From JBMNOZ01 sp050943335 (GTDB lineage: Bacteria; Bacillota; Desulfitobacteriia; Desulfitobacteriales; Syntrophobotulaceae), in the NCBI GenBank assembly GCA_050943335.1, contig JBMNOZ010000012.1, forward strand, positions 1 through 64,000: a stretch of 64,000 bases of DNA, in the 5' to 3' direction. Shown here piece by piece: positions 18,141-27,795 of the stretch; the first letter of the stretch is position 1; every line of letters begins with the position of its first letter. Position numbers and translations under genes: made by a program. The notes below the pieces were generated by a model. The model had not been told where the DNA came from and ran no database searches. It saw only the letters and a program-made list of their open reading frames with translations.

Positions 18141-18995
18141 ATGGCGTATAAAATAGTTGTTGACAGTTCCTCAGACATCCCTAAGGAATTGTCTGCCAAA
18201 TTAGGAATAGTAACCGTTCCGATGCCAGTCTCAATTGACGGGCAGGATTATCTCGAAGGGGTTAATATTTTTCCCGATCAGTTCTATGCACAATTTAATA
18301 GTTACAAGGAACTACCAAAAACATCCCAACCTAATCCCAACACTTTAAAGGAGACCTATGAAAAAGTCTTGGCTGAAGGGGATGAAGTCATAGCCATCCA
18401 CCTATCTTCAGGCTTGAGCTCCACTTATCAAACTGCAACTATGGTTAAAGGCATGTGCTCCGCCCCAGAAAAAATAAATGTTCTCGATAGTTATGGAGCC
18501 TCTCTAGGTTTTGGTTTACAGGCCATTTTGGGAAGTGAAAAACTAAAAGAAGAAACTGAAAAAGATGTTGTGCAAAGCATTAGGGACATCGGCAATAGGA
18601 TGAGATATGTTTTCACCATTGATACTTTAGAATACCTAGTAAAAGGTGGCCGAGCTAGTAAAACCGCCGGTTTCGTGGCCGGTGTTCTAGACGTTAAGCC
18701 GATCCTACACATAAATCAGAACGGGGAAATTGAGGTTTTGAGTAAAGTCCGCTCCCGAAAAGCTGCCTTAAGAAAGCTTATTGACATTATGGAGAAAGAG
18801 ATCGTCAATCCGGAAGATCAGGTACTCGGTATTTCTCATTCCGCTAGCCCGGAAGATGCCAAAACTCTAGCAGCGGACATAAAATCTAGACTGAAGGTAA
18901 AAGATATAATTATATCTGATATCGGTTGTGTAATAGGAAGTCACGTAGGGCCTGGCACAATTGCTCTATTTTATCAAGCCGAACCGAGACGTTAA
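18141..18995 (+). CDS. DegV family fatty-acid-binding protein
   Basis: 284 residues, ATG after GGGAGGAG. The DegV family pattern is clear: VVDSSSDIP at the start, the TSQPNP lipid-binding segment, HLSSGLSSTYQ, DTLEYLVKGGRAS, DVKPIL and GPGTIALFY. DegV/FakB proteins bind a fatty acid and present it to a FakA kinase; FakA is not in this window. It lies 27 bases upstream of miaB, so it may head the miaB-mutSL run. Confidence 0.92.
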   Translation: MAYKIVVDSSSDIPKELSAKLGIVTVPMPVSIDGQDYLEGVNIFPDQFYAQFNSYKELPKTSQPNPNTLKETYEKVLAEGDEVIAIHLSSGLSSTYQTATMVKGMCSAPEKINVLDSYGASLGFGLQAILGSEKLKEETEKDVVQSIRDIGNRMRYVFTIDTLEYLVKGGRASKTAGFVAGVLDVKPILHINQNGEIEVLSKVRSRKAALRKLIDIMEKEIVNPEDQVLGISHSASPEDAKTLAADIKSRLKVKDIIISDIGCVIGSHVGPGTIALFYQAEPRR

Positions 18996-19022
18996 CAAGA
19001 AACTAGATAAGGACTGAATAGA

Positions 19023-20348
19023 ATGACACCAGACAACAAGAAAGTGCACACTATTTTTTACGGTTGTCAAATGTCGGAAAGAGATGCCGAAACACTTACC
19101 GCCCTTTGTTTAAAAAATGACTATGTAAGAACAGAGGTTCCTGAAGAAGCAGATCTTATTATCGTCAACACTTGCTGTGTCCGGGAGAGTGCGGAAAACA
19201 AAATTATTGGTAAGATTGGACAACTGAAAGCATTAAAGAAAAACAACCCTTCCTTAATTATCGCCGTCACCGGCTGCATGGTTCAGCAGCCGGGCCTGGT
19301 AGAAAAATTGCAAAAAAAAGCTCCTCATATTGATATTTGGACCGGGACCTTCGATTATTCTAAGTTCGAAGAATTGTTGAAAACCGCTGAAGGTGGGGAA
19401 AAAGCTGTTTTAGTATCTCCAAAAGCTTATAACCGTTCAGAAGTTGTTCCTCTAGCTGAAAAAGGAAAGCTGAGGGCCAGCGTTAATATTATGTACGGTT
19501 GCGATAATTACTGCGCTTATTGCATTGTCCCTTATGTTCGAGGGCGAGAACGTAGCCGCCCTCCGGAAGAAATCTTAGACGATATTAAAGCTTTAATTGC
19601 AAACGGAAGTAAGGAAATTGTCCTTCTAGGGCAAAATGTTAACTCTTACGGGAAGAAGAATAATTTCTCTTGGGATTTTTCAGATCTTTTACAGGCGGTT
19701 GATCAGCTCGAGGGACTTAAAAGAGTTAGGTTTATGACCTCCCATCCAAAAGATATCAGCGACAAACTAATCACTACCGTAGCGAAAGGAACCCATATCT
19801 GTGAACATTTCCATTTTCCTTTTCAAGCTGGGAGCAATAAAATACTCAAAGCCATGAACAGGAATTACACACGGGAATATTATTTGCAGCGGGTAGAACG
19901 CATTTTAGAGCTTATACCAGAAGCGAGGCTCACAACTGATATTATTGTCGGCTTTCCAGGAGAGACAGAGGAAGATTTCGCTCAAACCTTGGATCTAGTG
20001 AAAAATGTTCCATTTACCCAAGCTTTTACATTTATGTATTCCAAAAGATCAGGAACCGCTGCGGCTAAACTTAAGGAGCAAGTGCCCTTAGAGATTAAAA
20101 AGCTGCGCTTACAACAACTAATGGAGGTGCAAAACAAAAGAAGTTTTGCCCTTCGCCAAGAAATGTTGAACAAGAGATATGAAGTTTTAGTCGAGGGGCC
20201 GAGCAAAACTGACCCGAATCAGTTGACCGGCCGAACCCGAGGAAATGAAATCGTTGTTTTTAAGGGTTCTGAAGATTTAATAGGCTCTCTAGTTAGTGTT
20301 AAGATAGTCGCGGCTAATTCCTGGACACTCTTTGGTGAAGTTGAATAA
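19023..20348 (+). CDS. miaB: tRNA-2-methylthio-N6-dimethylallyladenosine synthase
   Basis: 441 residues, a radical-SAM methylthiotransferase. The N-terminal UPF0004 domain has the cluster cysteines (GCQMSERDAE, NTCCVRE, TGCMVQ). The radical-SAM motif CxxxCxxC sits in GCDNYCAYCIVPYVRGRERS. A C-terminal TRAM domain ends the protein. It adds the 2-methylthio group to i6A37 of tRNAs. That is the step after MiaA, which is encoded about 9 kb downstream on the same strand. mutS starts 50 bases after the stop. Confidence 0.96.
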   Translation: MTPDNKKVHTIFYGCQMSERDAETLTALCLKNDYVRTEVPEEADLIIVNTCCVRESAENKIIGKIGQLKALKKNNPSLIIAVTGCMVQQPGLVEKLQKKAPHIDIWTGTFDYSKFEELLKTAEGGEKAVLVSPKAYNRSEVVPLAEKGKLRASVNIMYGCDNYCAYCIVPYVRGRERSRPPEEILDDIKALIANGSKEIVLLGQNVNSYGKKNNFSWDFSDLLQAVDQLEGLKRVRFMTSHPKDISDKLITTVAKGTHICEHFHFPFQAGSNKILKAMNRNYTREYYLQRVERILELIPEARLTTDIIVGFPGETEEDFAQTLDLVKNVPFTQAFTFMYSKRSGTAAAKLKEQVPLEIKKLRLQQLMEVQNKRSFALRQEMLNKRYEVLVEGPSKTDPNQLTGRTRGNEIVVFKGSEDLIGSLVSVKIVAANSWTLFGEVE

Positions 20349-20398
20349 ATCTAAATTCAGAGCCTAAGTGCTCTTAATTTTTTATCCGGGGGGATGAG

Positions 20399-22951
20399 AT
20401 GACTACGCCGATGTTGCGGCAGTATAAAGAGATCAAGTCCCAGGCCGGGGAAGCAATCGTTTTCTTCCGGCTAGGAGACTTCTATGAAATGTTTGGAGAA
20501 GACGCGAAAGTTGCTGCCCCGATTTTAGAAATAGCATTGACAACCCGCGAAGCTGGCCAGGGTAAAAAAATAGCCATGTGTGGTGTTCCGTATCACGCTG
20601 CGGATGGTTATTTAAGCAAATTAGTTTCTGCCGGCTATAAAGTTGCAATTTGTGAACAAGTAGAGGATCCCCAAGAGGCCAAGGGAATCGTAAAAAGAGA
20701 AATAGTACGGGTCGTTACACCGGGGACAATAGATATCCTGGCCTCCGAGACAAAAAATAATTATTTAGCTTCTGTTTACAGGGAAAAAGAGTGGGGATTG
20801 GCTTATCTGGATATAACAACTGGGGATTTTAGAATTTTACAAACCTTTTCTCTTACCACCCTTCAAGCAGAATTAAATAGGATTGCTCCTTCGGAATTAA
20901 TTATTCCAGAGGATAAGGGATCATTACAAAACATATTTGCTGAATACTATTTAACTACCATTGATAAAGCTTGGTCTAAAAAAACCGAGCTTTTAAGTGA
21001 AAGATTTCCTCATCAAGCCGATTTACTAGAACAATTTCCAATTGCCGCTCAAGCTGCTGCCGGCTTGTGGCAATATATTAATCACAATATCCCGCATACT
21101 GATCAACATCATATTTTAGAGATTTCAACCGCACTCCAAGGTAAAACTATGGTTTTAGACCGCTGGACGAGAAAAAATCTAGAACTGGTTGAATCTTTAC
21201 GTTCTAAAGACGAAAAAGATACTCTTTTCGCTGTCCTAAACCACACTAAAACTGCTTTTGGCACCCGCCTGTTAAGAAACTGGATTCAGCAGCCATTAAT
21301 CGAAGCAGAGGAGATTGAAAACCGCCTGGAAATAGTTGAAGAATTAACAAGCAACACCTTCCTGCGTTCCGATCTCCAAAAAGCCTTGGAAGGAATCTAC
21401 GATTTGGAGCGTCTCTTAGGAAAACTGTCTTTGGGTAGGGCTAAAGCCCATGATATGCTGTCTTTGAGCTCAACCTTATCTCATTTACCGACGGTAAGAA
21501 ATATAATTCAAGAAAATAATTCCCAAACCTTAAAAGGGTATTTGCCGGCCCTTTCCACTCTAGATGAATTAGCTAAAGTATTAGGTGAGGCTCTTAATCC
21601 AGAAGCTCCTGCTAGCCTTAAGGAAGCAAATCTTATTAAGAAAGGATTTTCAGCAGAAGTAGACTCCCTCAGAGAGATCTCTTCCGGAGGTAAAGAGTGG
21701 ATCGCGGAATTGGAGAAAAAGGAAAGAGAACGCACCACAATTCGCTCCTTAAAAATCGGTTATAATAAGGTCTTCGGTTATTATATAGAGGTCACTAATG
21801 CTAATGCCCATCTTGTACCCGAAGATTATATCCGCAAACAGACTCTGGTAAATGCGGAGCGCTTTATTACCCCGGAATTAAAAGATTATGAACAAAGAAT
21901 CTTAACCGCCCAGGAAAAGTTAATCAATCTAGAATATGAAATCTTCCAAAACCTTATTCAGCAAGCTCTGCAAAAATCCCGGGAAATTATCCAGGCCGCG
22001 CAAGCTTTGGCTGAAATTGATGTCTTTGTTTCCTTGGCTGAAACTGCAATCCGCTACAATTATCAACGGCCGAAAATCAATTGCGAGGGGATAATTGAGA
22101 TCTCAGAAGGACGTCACCCTGTGGTAGAGAGAATAACGGAACATTATGTTCCTAATGATACCTATCTTTCTCCCAGTAAGCATCTTGCTTTAGTTACGGG
22201 ACCTAATATGGCTGGAAAATCGACTTATTTGCGGCAAATTGCATTGATAGTGCTCCTAGCCCAAATCGGCTCCTTCGTTCCTGCCCGAAAGGCAAATCTA
22301 GCCCTAACGGATTGTATTTTTACTAGAGTAGGAGCCTCTGACTCTCTGGCCGCTGGGGAAAGCACTTTTATGGTGGAAATGAAAGAAGTGGCATATATAT
22401 TAGCTCACGCCACCCCAAACAGTCTCATAATTTTGGACGAGGTCGGCAGGGGGACAGCAACTTTTGATGGTTTAAGCCTTGCCTGGGCAATTGTAGAATA
22501 TCTTGTTGAAAACACATCTTTACAGACTAAAACCCTTTTCGCCACTCACTATCACGAGCTAACACAACTCGAAGAATATTATCCACAAGTTTTTAATCTC
22601 CATGTCGCAGTCAAAGAAAAAGGCGATGATATAGTTTTTTTACACAAAATAATTCCCGGAAAAGCAGATCGAAGTTACGGAATTCAAGTAGCTAAGATTG
22701 CCGGCTTGCCTAAACCCTTACTAAAAAGAGCAGCGGTAATTCTTAAAGAGCTTGAGGCTTCTTCCCCAAGCAGTAAACATATCAAGGTAATGGAAGATAA
22801 TATGCTTCAACCATCTCTGTTTGAAAATCCTCCTCTGCATCCCTTATTGAAGGAATTACAGGACTTGGACGTTGATAACCTAACCCCGCGCCAAGCTCTG
22901 GATTATTTATATGATTTAGTTTTTCGCATCCAATCGTCCCAGATTATCTGA
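20399..22951 (+). CDS. mutS: DNA mismatch repair protein MutS
   Basis: 850 residues, full length. The mismatch-reading motif FFRLGDFYEMF near the N-terminus contains the Phe-x-Glu that stacks on the mispaired base. The C-terminal ATPase has GPNMAGKSTYLRQ (Walker A), ESTFMVEM, LDEVGRGTATFDG and ATHYHEL. A short tail ends LYDLVFRIQ. It starts the mutS-hydantoinase-HDAC-mutL block. The next start is only 13 bases after its stop. Confidence 0.97.
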   Translation: MTTPMLRQYKEIKSQAGEAIVFFRLGDFYEMFGEDAKVAAPILEIALTTREAGQGKKIAMCGVPYHAADGYLSKLVSAGYKVAICEQVEDPQEAKGIVKREIVRVVTPGTIDILASETKNNYLASVYREKEWGLAYLDITTGDFRILQTFSLTTLQAELNRIAPSELIIPEDKGSLQNIFAEYYLTTIDKAWSKKTELLSERFPHQADLLEQFPIAAQAAAGLWQYINHNIPHTDQHHILEISTALQGKTMVLDRWTRKNLELVESLRSKDEKDTLFAVLNHTKTAFGTRLLRNWIQQPLIEAEEIENRLEIVEELTSNTFLRSDLQKALEGIYDLERLLGKLSLGRAKAHDMLSLSSTLSHLPTVRNIIQENNSQTLKGYLPALSTLDELAKVLGEALNPEAPASLKEANLIKKGFSAEVDSLREISSGGKEWIAELEKKERERTTIRSLKIGYNKVFGYYIEVTNANAHLVPEDYIRKQTLVNAERFITPELKDYEQRILTAQEKLINLEYEIFQNLIQQALQKSREIIQAAQALAEIDVFVSLAETAIRYNYQRPKINCEGIIEISEGRHPVVERITEHYVPNDTYLSPSKHLALVTGPNMAGKSTYLRQIALIVLLAQIGSFVPARKANLALTDCIFTRVGASDSLAAGESTFMVEMKEVAYILAHATPNSLIILDEVGRGTATFDGLSLAWAIVEYLVENTSLQTKTLFATHYHELTQLEEYYPQVFNLHVAVKEKGDDIVFLHKIIPGKADRSYGIQVAKIAGLPKPLLKRAAVILKELEASSPSSKHIKVMEDNMLQPSLFENPPLHPLLKELQDLDVDNLTPRQALDYLYDLVFRIQSSQII

Positions 22952-22964
22952 AAGGTCGGATTAA

Positions 22965-24677
22965 ATGGTTACTAAAATAGGAATAGACGTTGGTGGAACG
23001 TTCACTGACGCAGTTTTTATTAAGAATCAGGAAGTCGTAAAGCACAGCAAAACCCCAACCCGCAAACAAGACTTATTAAACACTGTTTTAAAAGCTCTGG
23101 ATCTTCTTCAAGTGCCTCCAACCGAAGCTATTGACAATCTTAATGTCAGCACCACTTTGGTTACCAATGCTATTGTTCAAAAACGCCTCCCGGAGGTTAA
23201 ACTAATCCTCTTTCCGGGTTCAGGCTTAAAATTACCAACTTTTACCTGGCCTATACCCTATAAAGTTCTATGTGGGGAACTTGATTTTCGAGGTCGATTG
23301 GTAAAACCGGCCAGTGAAAGTGAATGGAGCCAGTTAGTTCAAGAACTAAAAAAAGAAATAAGAGCTCAGAAAACCACCCAGAAAACATTAGTGGTTATTT
23401 CCGGGAAATTCTCCCACCGCAATAATGTTCTGGAACGAGAACTGGCTTCGTATTTACAAAAAGAAATTCCAGAGCTTGAAATCGCTTTAGGCAGTGAATG
23501 GGGACAAGCCAACTTTTATCGGCGTAGTCTCACGACGTATTTAAATTTAGCCTGCAAAGACCTTTTCCAAGACTTCACCCGAAATCTTCTTCATGGAGTT
23601 TCTGCTAGAGGATATAACGTCCCGGTCCGGGTTCTGAAGGCTGATGGAGGTGTTTTACCCTTTGATAAAATAAGGCCCGTGGATTCCATACATTCAGGAT
23701 CGGCGGCCGGGGTATTGGGCGCTTTGGCCCAAAGTGCCCCAGAGCAGTCTTATATCGTCGTTGATATCGGCGGGACCACAACTGATTTAGGACTGGTTTT
23801 AACCGGTAACCCGCTGCTCTCTTCCCATGGGGCCCGGATCGGCTCTATCTTGACTAATGTTCATTCCCTGGCCGTACAATCTATCCCTGTGGGCGGCGAT
23901 TCCGCACTTCTCCTGGAGCAAGGAGATATTAAACTTGCTGGCTACCGCTTGGGCCCGGCTTATTGCCTTGGTGGTGAACATCCAACTCCAACTGATGCCA
24001 TGCGATATCTAGGTTTAATTGATTACGGCAGTTTGGAGCGGGCAAAAGAGGGATTGCTCGGCTTGGTAAGAAAAATAAATCCTCACCAAACAGATGAGGA
24101 AGAAAACCCGCTAAGAGAGCTAGCCCAATCAATATTAAACAAAATGGCTGACCAAATCGCTACTGCCATTGAGGAAATGCTGATAGAATGGCGGAATGAA
24201 CCGGCTTATAAAATATGGCAAGTGCTCCACCCTGATAAGGACTATCAGTTTGAAATTTGTTTAAGCGGGGGAGCGGGAGCGGGTATTGTTTCCATTCTGG
24301 AAAAGAGAACCAAGATGTCCACTTCTCTTACCCCTTATTCTTCAATATCCAACGCTATTGGTGCTGCTCTTGCCAAACCTACCTTTTCCTGGACTCTTAA
24401 TTTGGATACCAACCGCAAATATTACAATATCGTAGAAACAGGAGAGCAGGGAAAATGGCAGGGTTCAAAAAGACCTTATAAAGAAGTAGAAGCCTTTCTT
24501 ACTGATTTAGCCCGGAAACAAGCCCCGGCTTTGGGAATAGAAAGAGAAACTTTAAAAACAGGAACTTTTGATTACTTCCCCTTGGTCGAAGGTTACTTTA
24601 CTACAGGTCAGATTGTCAGGGGATCTGTCTATGCTCCCCCTGGGGTAACCCCTTTGCTTGTAAAAAAGGAGAATTAA
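22965..24677 (+). CDS. Hydantoinase/oxoprolinase family protein (HyuA-like)
   Basis: 570 residues. The N-terminal GIDVGGTFTDAVF and the central DIGGTTTDLG are the two phosphate-binding motifs of the ASKHA-fold hydantoinase A/oxoprolinase family. Members normally open cyclic amides or carboxylate small substrates using ATP, usually with a HyuB-type partner. No HyuB gene is in this window, so the substrate is open. It is tightly packed: 13 bases after mutS, and one base before the HDAC gene. Placement between mutS and mutL does not by itself imply a repair role. Confidence 0.88.
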   Translation: MVTKIGIDVGGTFTDAVFIKNQEVVKHSKTPTRKQDLLNTVLKALDLLQVPPTEAIDNLNVSTTLVTNAIVQKRLPEVKLILFPGSGLKLPTFTWPIPYKVLCGELDFRGRLVKPASESEWSQLVQELKKEIRAQKTTQKTLVVISGKFSHRNNVLERELASYLQKEIPELEIALGSEWGQANFYRRSLTTYLNLACKDLFQDFTRNLLHGVSARGYNVPVRVLKADGGVLPFDKIRPVDSIHSGSAAGVLGALAQSAPEQSYIVVDIGGTTTDLGLVLTGNPLLSSHGARIGSILTNVHSLAVQSIPVGGDSALLLEQGDIKLAGYRLGPAYCLGGEHPTPTDAMRYLGLIDYGSLERAKEGLLGLVRKINPHQTDEEENPLRELAQSILNKMADQIATAIEEMLIEWRNEPAYKIWQVLHPDKDYQFEICLSGGAGAGIVSILEKRTKMSTSLTPYSSISNAIGAALAKPTFSWTLNLDTNRKYYNIVETGEQGKWQGSKRPYKEVEAFLTDLARKQAPALGIERETLKTGTFDYFPLVEGYFTTGQIVRGSVYAPPGVTPLLVKKEN

Positions 24678-24678
24678 C

Positions 24679-26034
24679 ATGCAAAAAACAGGTATTATTT
24701 TTTTCCCGGCTTTTGATTGGTCACTAGGCGAATCCCATCCTGAAAGAGAAGAACGTTTACTTTATACGCAGGAACAAATTCTAGAGGAAGGGATCCTGGA
24801 TTTACCCCAAATCAAGCAATATGCCCCTCAAATCGCTCTTCTGTCGGAAATTCTAAAAACCCAAGCTATATTTCCTAATCTCAGACACCATGATCTTGTT
24901 GCCCATCGGATCGCTGTTGGCTGTTCCCTGGTTTTAGGCCAGGCCCTCATGAAGAAAGAGATTAAGAATGGTTTCGTACTGGTCCGTCCCCCGGGACACC
25001 ATTCTAACGCTACAGTCTGGGGAAACCGTGGTTTTTGTACCCTAAATAATGAAGCTATTCTCGTTAATTATTTGCGTTCCACATTCGGAATCAAAAAAGT
25101 TGCCATTATCGATACTGATGTGCACCACGGGGACGGCACCCAGGATGTGTTTTATTATGACCCCCAGGTACTCTGTGTATCCATTCATCAAGATGGCCGG
25201 ACTCTTTATCCCGGTACTGGTTTTTGTGAAGAAAAAGGAGGGCCAAACTCCCTAAATTCCGTTCTTAATGTTCCCTTGCCCCCAGGCGTCGGCGATGAAG
25301 GCTTTATCTATACCCTTGAAAACTGGATTTTACCGGTGGTAGAAAAGTTTAAACCGGAGATTATTATTAACTCGGCCGGGCAGGATAACCACTTTACTGA
25401 CCCCTTAGCTTCCATGAATGTCACTGCTGCCGGTTATGGTAAAATTACGGAATTGGTTAACCCCGATCTGGCAGTCTTAGAAGGGGGCTATTCTATCCAA
25501 GGGGCTTTGCCGTATGTTAATCTGGCCATTTTATTGGCTCTCGCCAAGGAAGATTATTCCGGGGTTATCGAACCTCAAACACCCCCCCAGAGCAGAATCA
25601 AAGCCTCTGATTTTCGTTCTTATCTCCACCGCTTGCGGGAGCGTTATCAGACTTATACCCCAGAATGGACCTACCGAAAACAACCACAAATGCCTGCCGG
25701 CGATTGGGTTTTCCGCGATCGTAATATCTATTACGACACAGACGGAATCAGGGAGCACCGTCAAGACTATATCAGGCAATGTCAAAATTGCGGAGGTACG
25801 GTACTGATCCTGACCGAAAATCTAAATCTCGGCGAGCAGGGCATAGTGATCAGAATCCCATTTGACGCATGTAAGCCCTGTGAACAAGCTGGTTATGATT
25901 TGCTGGAAAACTATCTTAAAGAGTTAAAAGGCAGGGACCGTGGAAAAAACATTCTATTTCAAAACCAGCTCCACAACCGCTTGCGCCTGTGGGAGAACGG
26001 GGAGGAAGTGAAGGATTTTGAATCAGAAAATTGA
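24679..26034 (+). CDS. Histone deacetylase family protein with C-terminal zinc-ribbon-like tail
   Basis: 451 residues. Residues 1-290 are an arginase-fold deacetylase. The histidine pair lies in RPPGHHSN (107-108), the metal ligands in DTDVHHGDG (145-153) and QDNH (D236), and the catalytic tyrosine in EGGY (Y271). Bacterial members remove acetyl or other acyl groups from polyamines, acetoin-related proteins or other substrates. After a linker, residues 368-401 carry CxxC ... CxxC (C368, C371, C398, C401), an added zinc-ribbon-like element. Its stop lies 17 bases inside mutL, indicating coupling. The native substrate is unknown. Confidence 0.9.
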   Translation: MQKTGIIFFPAFDWSLGESHPEREERLLYTQEQILEEGILDLPQIKQYAPQIALLSEILKTQAIFPNLRHHDLVAHRIAVGCSLVLGQALMKKEIKNGFVLVRPPGHHSNATVWGNRGFCTLNNEAILVNYLRSTFGIKKVAIIDTDVHHGDGTQDVFYYDPQVLCVSIHQDGRTLYPGTGFCEEKGGPNSLNSVLNVPLPPGVGDEGFIYTLENWILPVVEKFKPEIIINSAGQDNHFTDPLASMNVTAAGYGKITELVNPDLAVLEGGYSIQGALPYVNLAILLALAKEDYSGVIEPQTPPQSRIKASDFRSYLHRLRERYQTYTPEWTYRKQPQMPAGDWVFRDRNIYYDTDGIREHRQDYIRQCQNCGGTVLILTENLNLGEQGIVIRIPFDACKPCEQAGYDLLENYLKELKGRDRGKNILFQNQLHNRLRLWENGEEVKDFESEN

Positions 26035-27781
26035 AATCCTTGACGAGCTATGCGTAAATCAGATTGCAGCCGGAGAAGTAGTGGAGAGACCCTCCTCGGT
26101 TGTCAAGGAATTAATTGAGAATGCCATAGATGCCGGAGCAAGAAAAATCGAAATTATTATCGAAAGGGGCGGTGAATCTTACCTCCAAGTTAAGGATGAC
26201 GGCTACGGAATGTCGTCTGCGGACTTAGAGCTGGCAATCCTTCCTCATGCCACAAGCAAAATCAAAAGCATAGAAGACCTTAAACATTTAGAAACATTAG
26301 GCTTTCGAGGAGAAGCTTTACCAAGTATTGCCGCCGTTTCAAAATTGAGTATTATTTCTCGCCAGGCTACAGAAATAGGGGGACATGAAATAAGAGTAGA
26401 GGGGGGAAAAGTTGTTTCCTTTACGGAAATAGGTTGTCCACAGGGCACTACGGTCACAGTCAAAGATCTTTTTTACAACACCCCGGCCCGACGTAAATTT
26501 TTGCGCTCCGCAAATACCGAAGCGGGGCTAATATCCGATTTAGTCAGTCGTTTAGCTTTAGCCAACCCGAATATTTCATTCTCCCTTCGACGTTCTAAGA
26601 ACCAACTTCTTTATTCTCCTGGCAAAGGCAATCTTCGCGATACAATTGCTGCGGTCTACGGCGCGGAAACAGCCCGGCAAATGCTGGAGCTGTCTGTTGA
26701 AAAAAGGGATCTTAGAATTAGCGGCTATCTCAGTAGTCCTAATTTAGTAAGATCCTCAAGAAACAGCCTCACTTTTATTGTTAACGGCCGGGTCGTCCGC
26801 TCCCAGCTTTTAAACCAAGCTTTAAGAGACGGTTACCATACTCTAATTCCCGCCAAAACTTACCCTTTCGCAGTCGTGGTTTTAACTATGCCCGCTTCAA
26901 ACTACGATGTAAATGTTCATCCGGCTAAATTAGAAATTAAATTTAACAACGAGAAAAATCTAGCCTTCGAATTGACCACCGCAATACGCCAAACCTTGCT
27001 TCAAACTCATCCCGTGCGAAGCACCATTCTGGAGCAAGATCCCTACATTACCCTCCCTGAATCTACCCTGAACGGGCCTAAATCCCAAGGTGCAAGTATT
27101 GATTCCCAAAATTTATCGCTTAACATATGTACGGCAAATGAAAATAAAATCCCGTTTTTAGTTTCCGAAAGTGCGGACCCTTCACCTGTTAAAACACAAG
27201 GCCTTTTTCAAGAATTGAGAGCTCTTGGTCAATTATTTAATATGTATCTCCTCTGTACAGATGATAAAAACCTCTACGTTATTGACCAACACGCCGCCCA
27301 TGAACGCCTTCGTTATGACGAATTAACAGCTCAACTGAAGGAACAAGGGCTCACTTCTCAAATGCTCCTCTTTCCCGAAGTTCTAGAACTTACTCCTCAT
27401 GAAGAGTCCATTCTTTTGGAAAACTTGGAAGAATTACAATCCTTAGGCTTCATTATTGAAAACTATGGAGCAAGAGCCTATTTTCTCCGGGCTGTCCCCA
27501 CCGGTCGCAATTTAAGGGAACCCGGGAGCCTATTTCGGGAATTTATAGCCGAAGTCCTTGCTAAATCCCGTCTCCCGTCCTCTGAAAAACTATTGGAAGA
27601 ATGGATTTATATGGTTGCTTGCCGCACAGCCCTTAAAGCTAACCTTAGATTAACAATCCCGGAAATGGACCAATTAATCCAAGAACTGGGCAAAAGACCC
27701 AATCCTTATTCCTGTCCCCACGGGCGGCCAACCATTATCTCCATCAGCAAAAAAGAGCTCGATAATCGTTTCGGCAGATAA
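26018..27781 (+). CDS. mutL: DNA mismatch repair protein MutL
   Basis: 587 residues from a TTG start within the end of the HDAC gene; GGGAGG at about 26000 lies upstream. The N-terminal GHKL ATPase has NQIAAGEVVERPSSVVKELIENA, split here as NQIAAGEVVERP and ELIENAIDAG, then DGYGM, GFRGEAL and TVKDLFYNTPAR. The C-terminal domain has DQHAAHERLRYDE, close to the DQHA(x)2E(x)4E metal motif with Asp at the last position. ACRTALKA and CPHGRPT follow. It therefore looks like an endonuclease-type MutL, as in Gram-positive bacteria without MutH. Confidence 0.96.
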   Translation: MNQKIEILDELCVNQIAAGEVVERPSSVVKELIENAIDAGARKIEIIIERGGESYLQVKDDGYGMSSADLELAILPHATSKIKSIEDLKHLETLGFRGEALPSIAAVSKLSIISRQATEIGGHEIRVEGGKVVSFTEIGCPQGTTVTVKDLFYNTPARRKFLRSANTEAGLISDLVSRLALANPNISFSLRRSKNQLLYSPGKGNLRDTIAAVYGAETARQMLELSVEKRDLRISGYLSSPNLVRSSRNSLTFIVNGRVVRSQLLNQALRDGYHTLIPAKTYPFAVVVLTMPASNYDVNVHPAKLEIKFNNEKNLAFELTTAIRQTLLQTHPVRSTILEQDPYITLPESTLNGPKSQGASIDSQNLSLNICTANENKIPFLVSESADPSPVKTQGLFQELRALGQLFNMYLLCTDDKNLYVIDQHAAHERLRYDELTAQLKEQGLTSQMLLFPEVLELTPHEESILLENLEELQSLGFIIENYGARAYFLRAVPTGRNLREPGSLFREFIAEVLAKSRLPSSEKLLEEWIYMVACRTALKANLRLTIPEMDQLIQELGKRPNPYSCPHGRPTIISISKKELDNRFGR

Positions 27782-27795
27782 CTGCCAGTCTCCAT

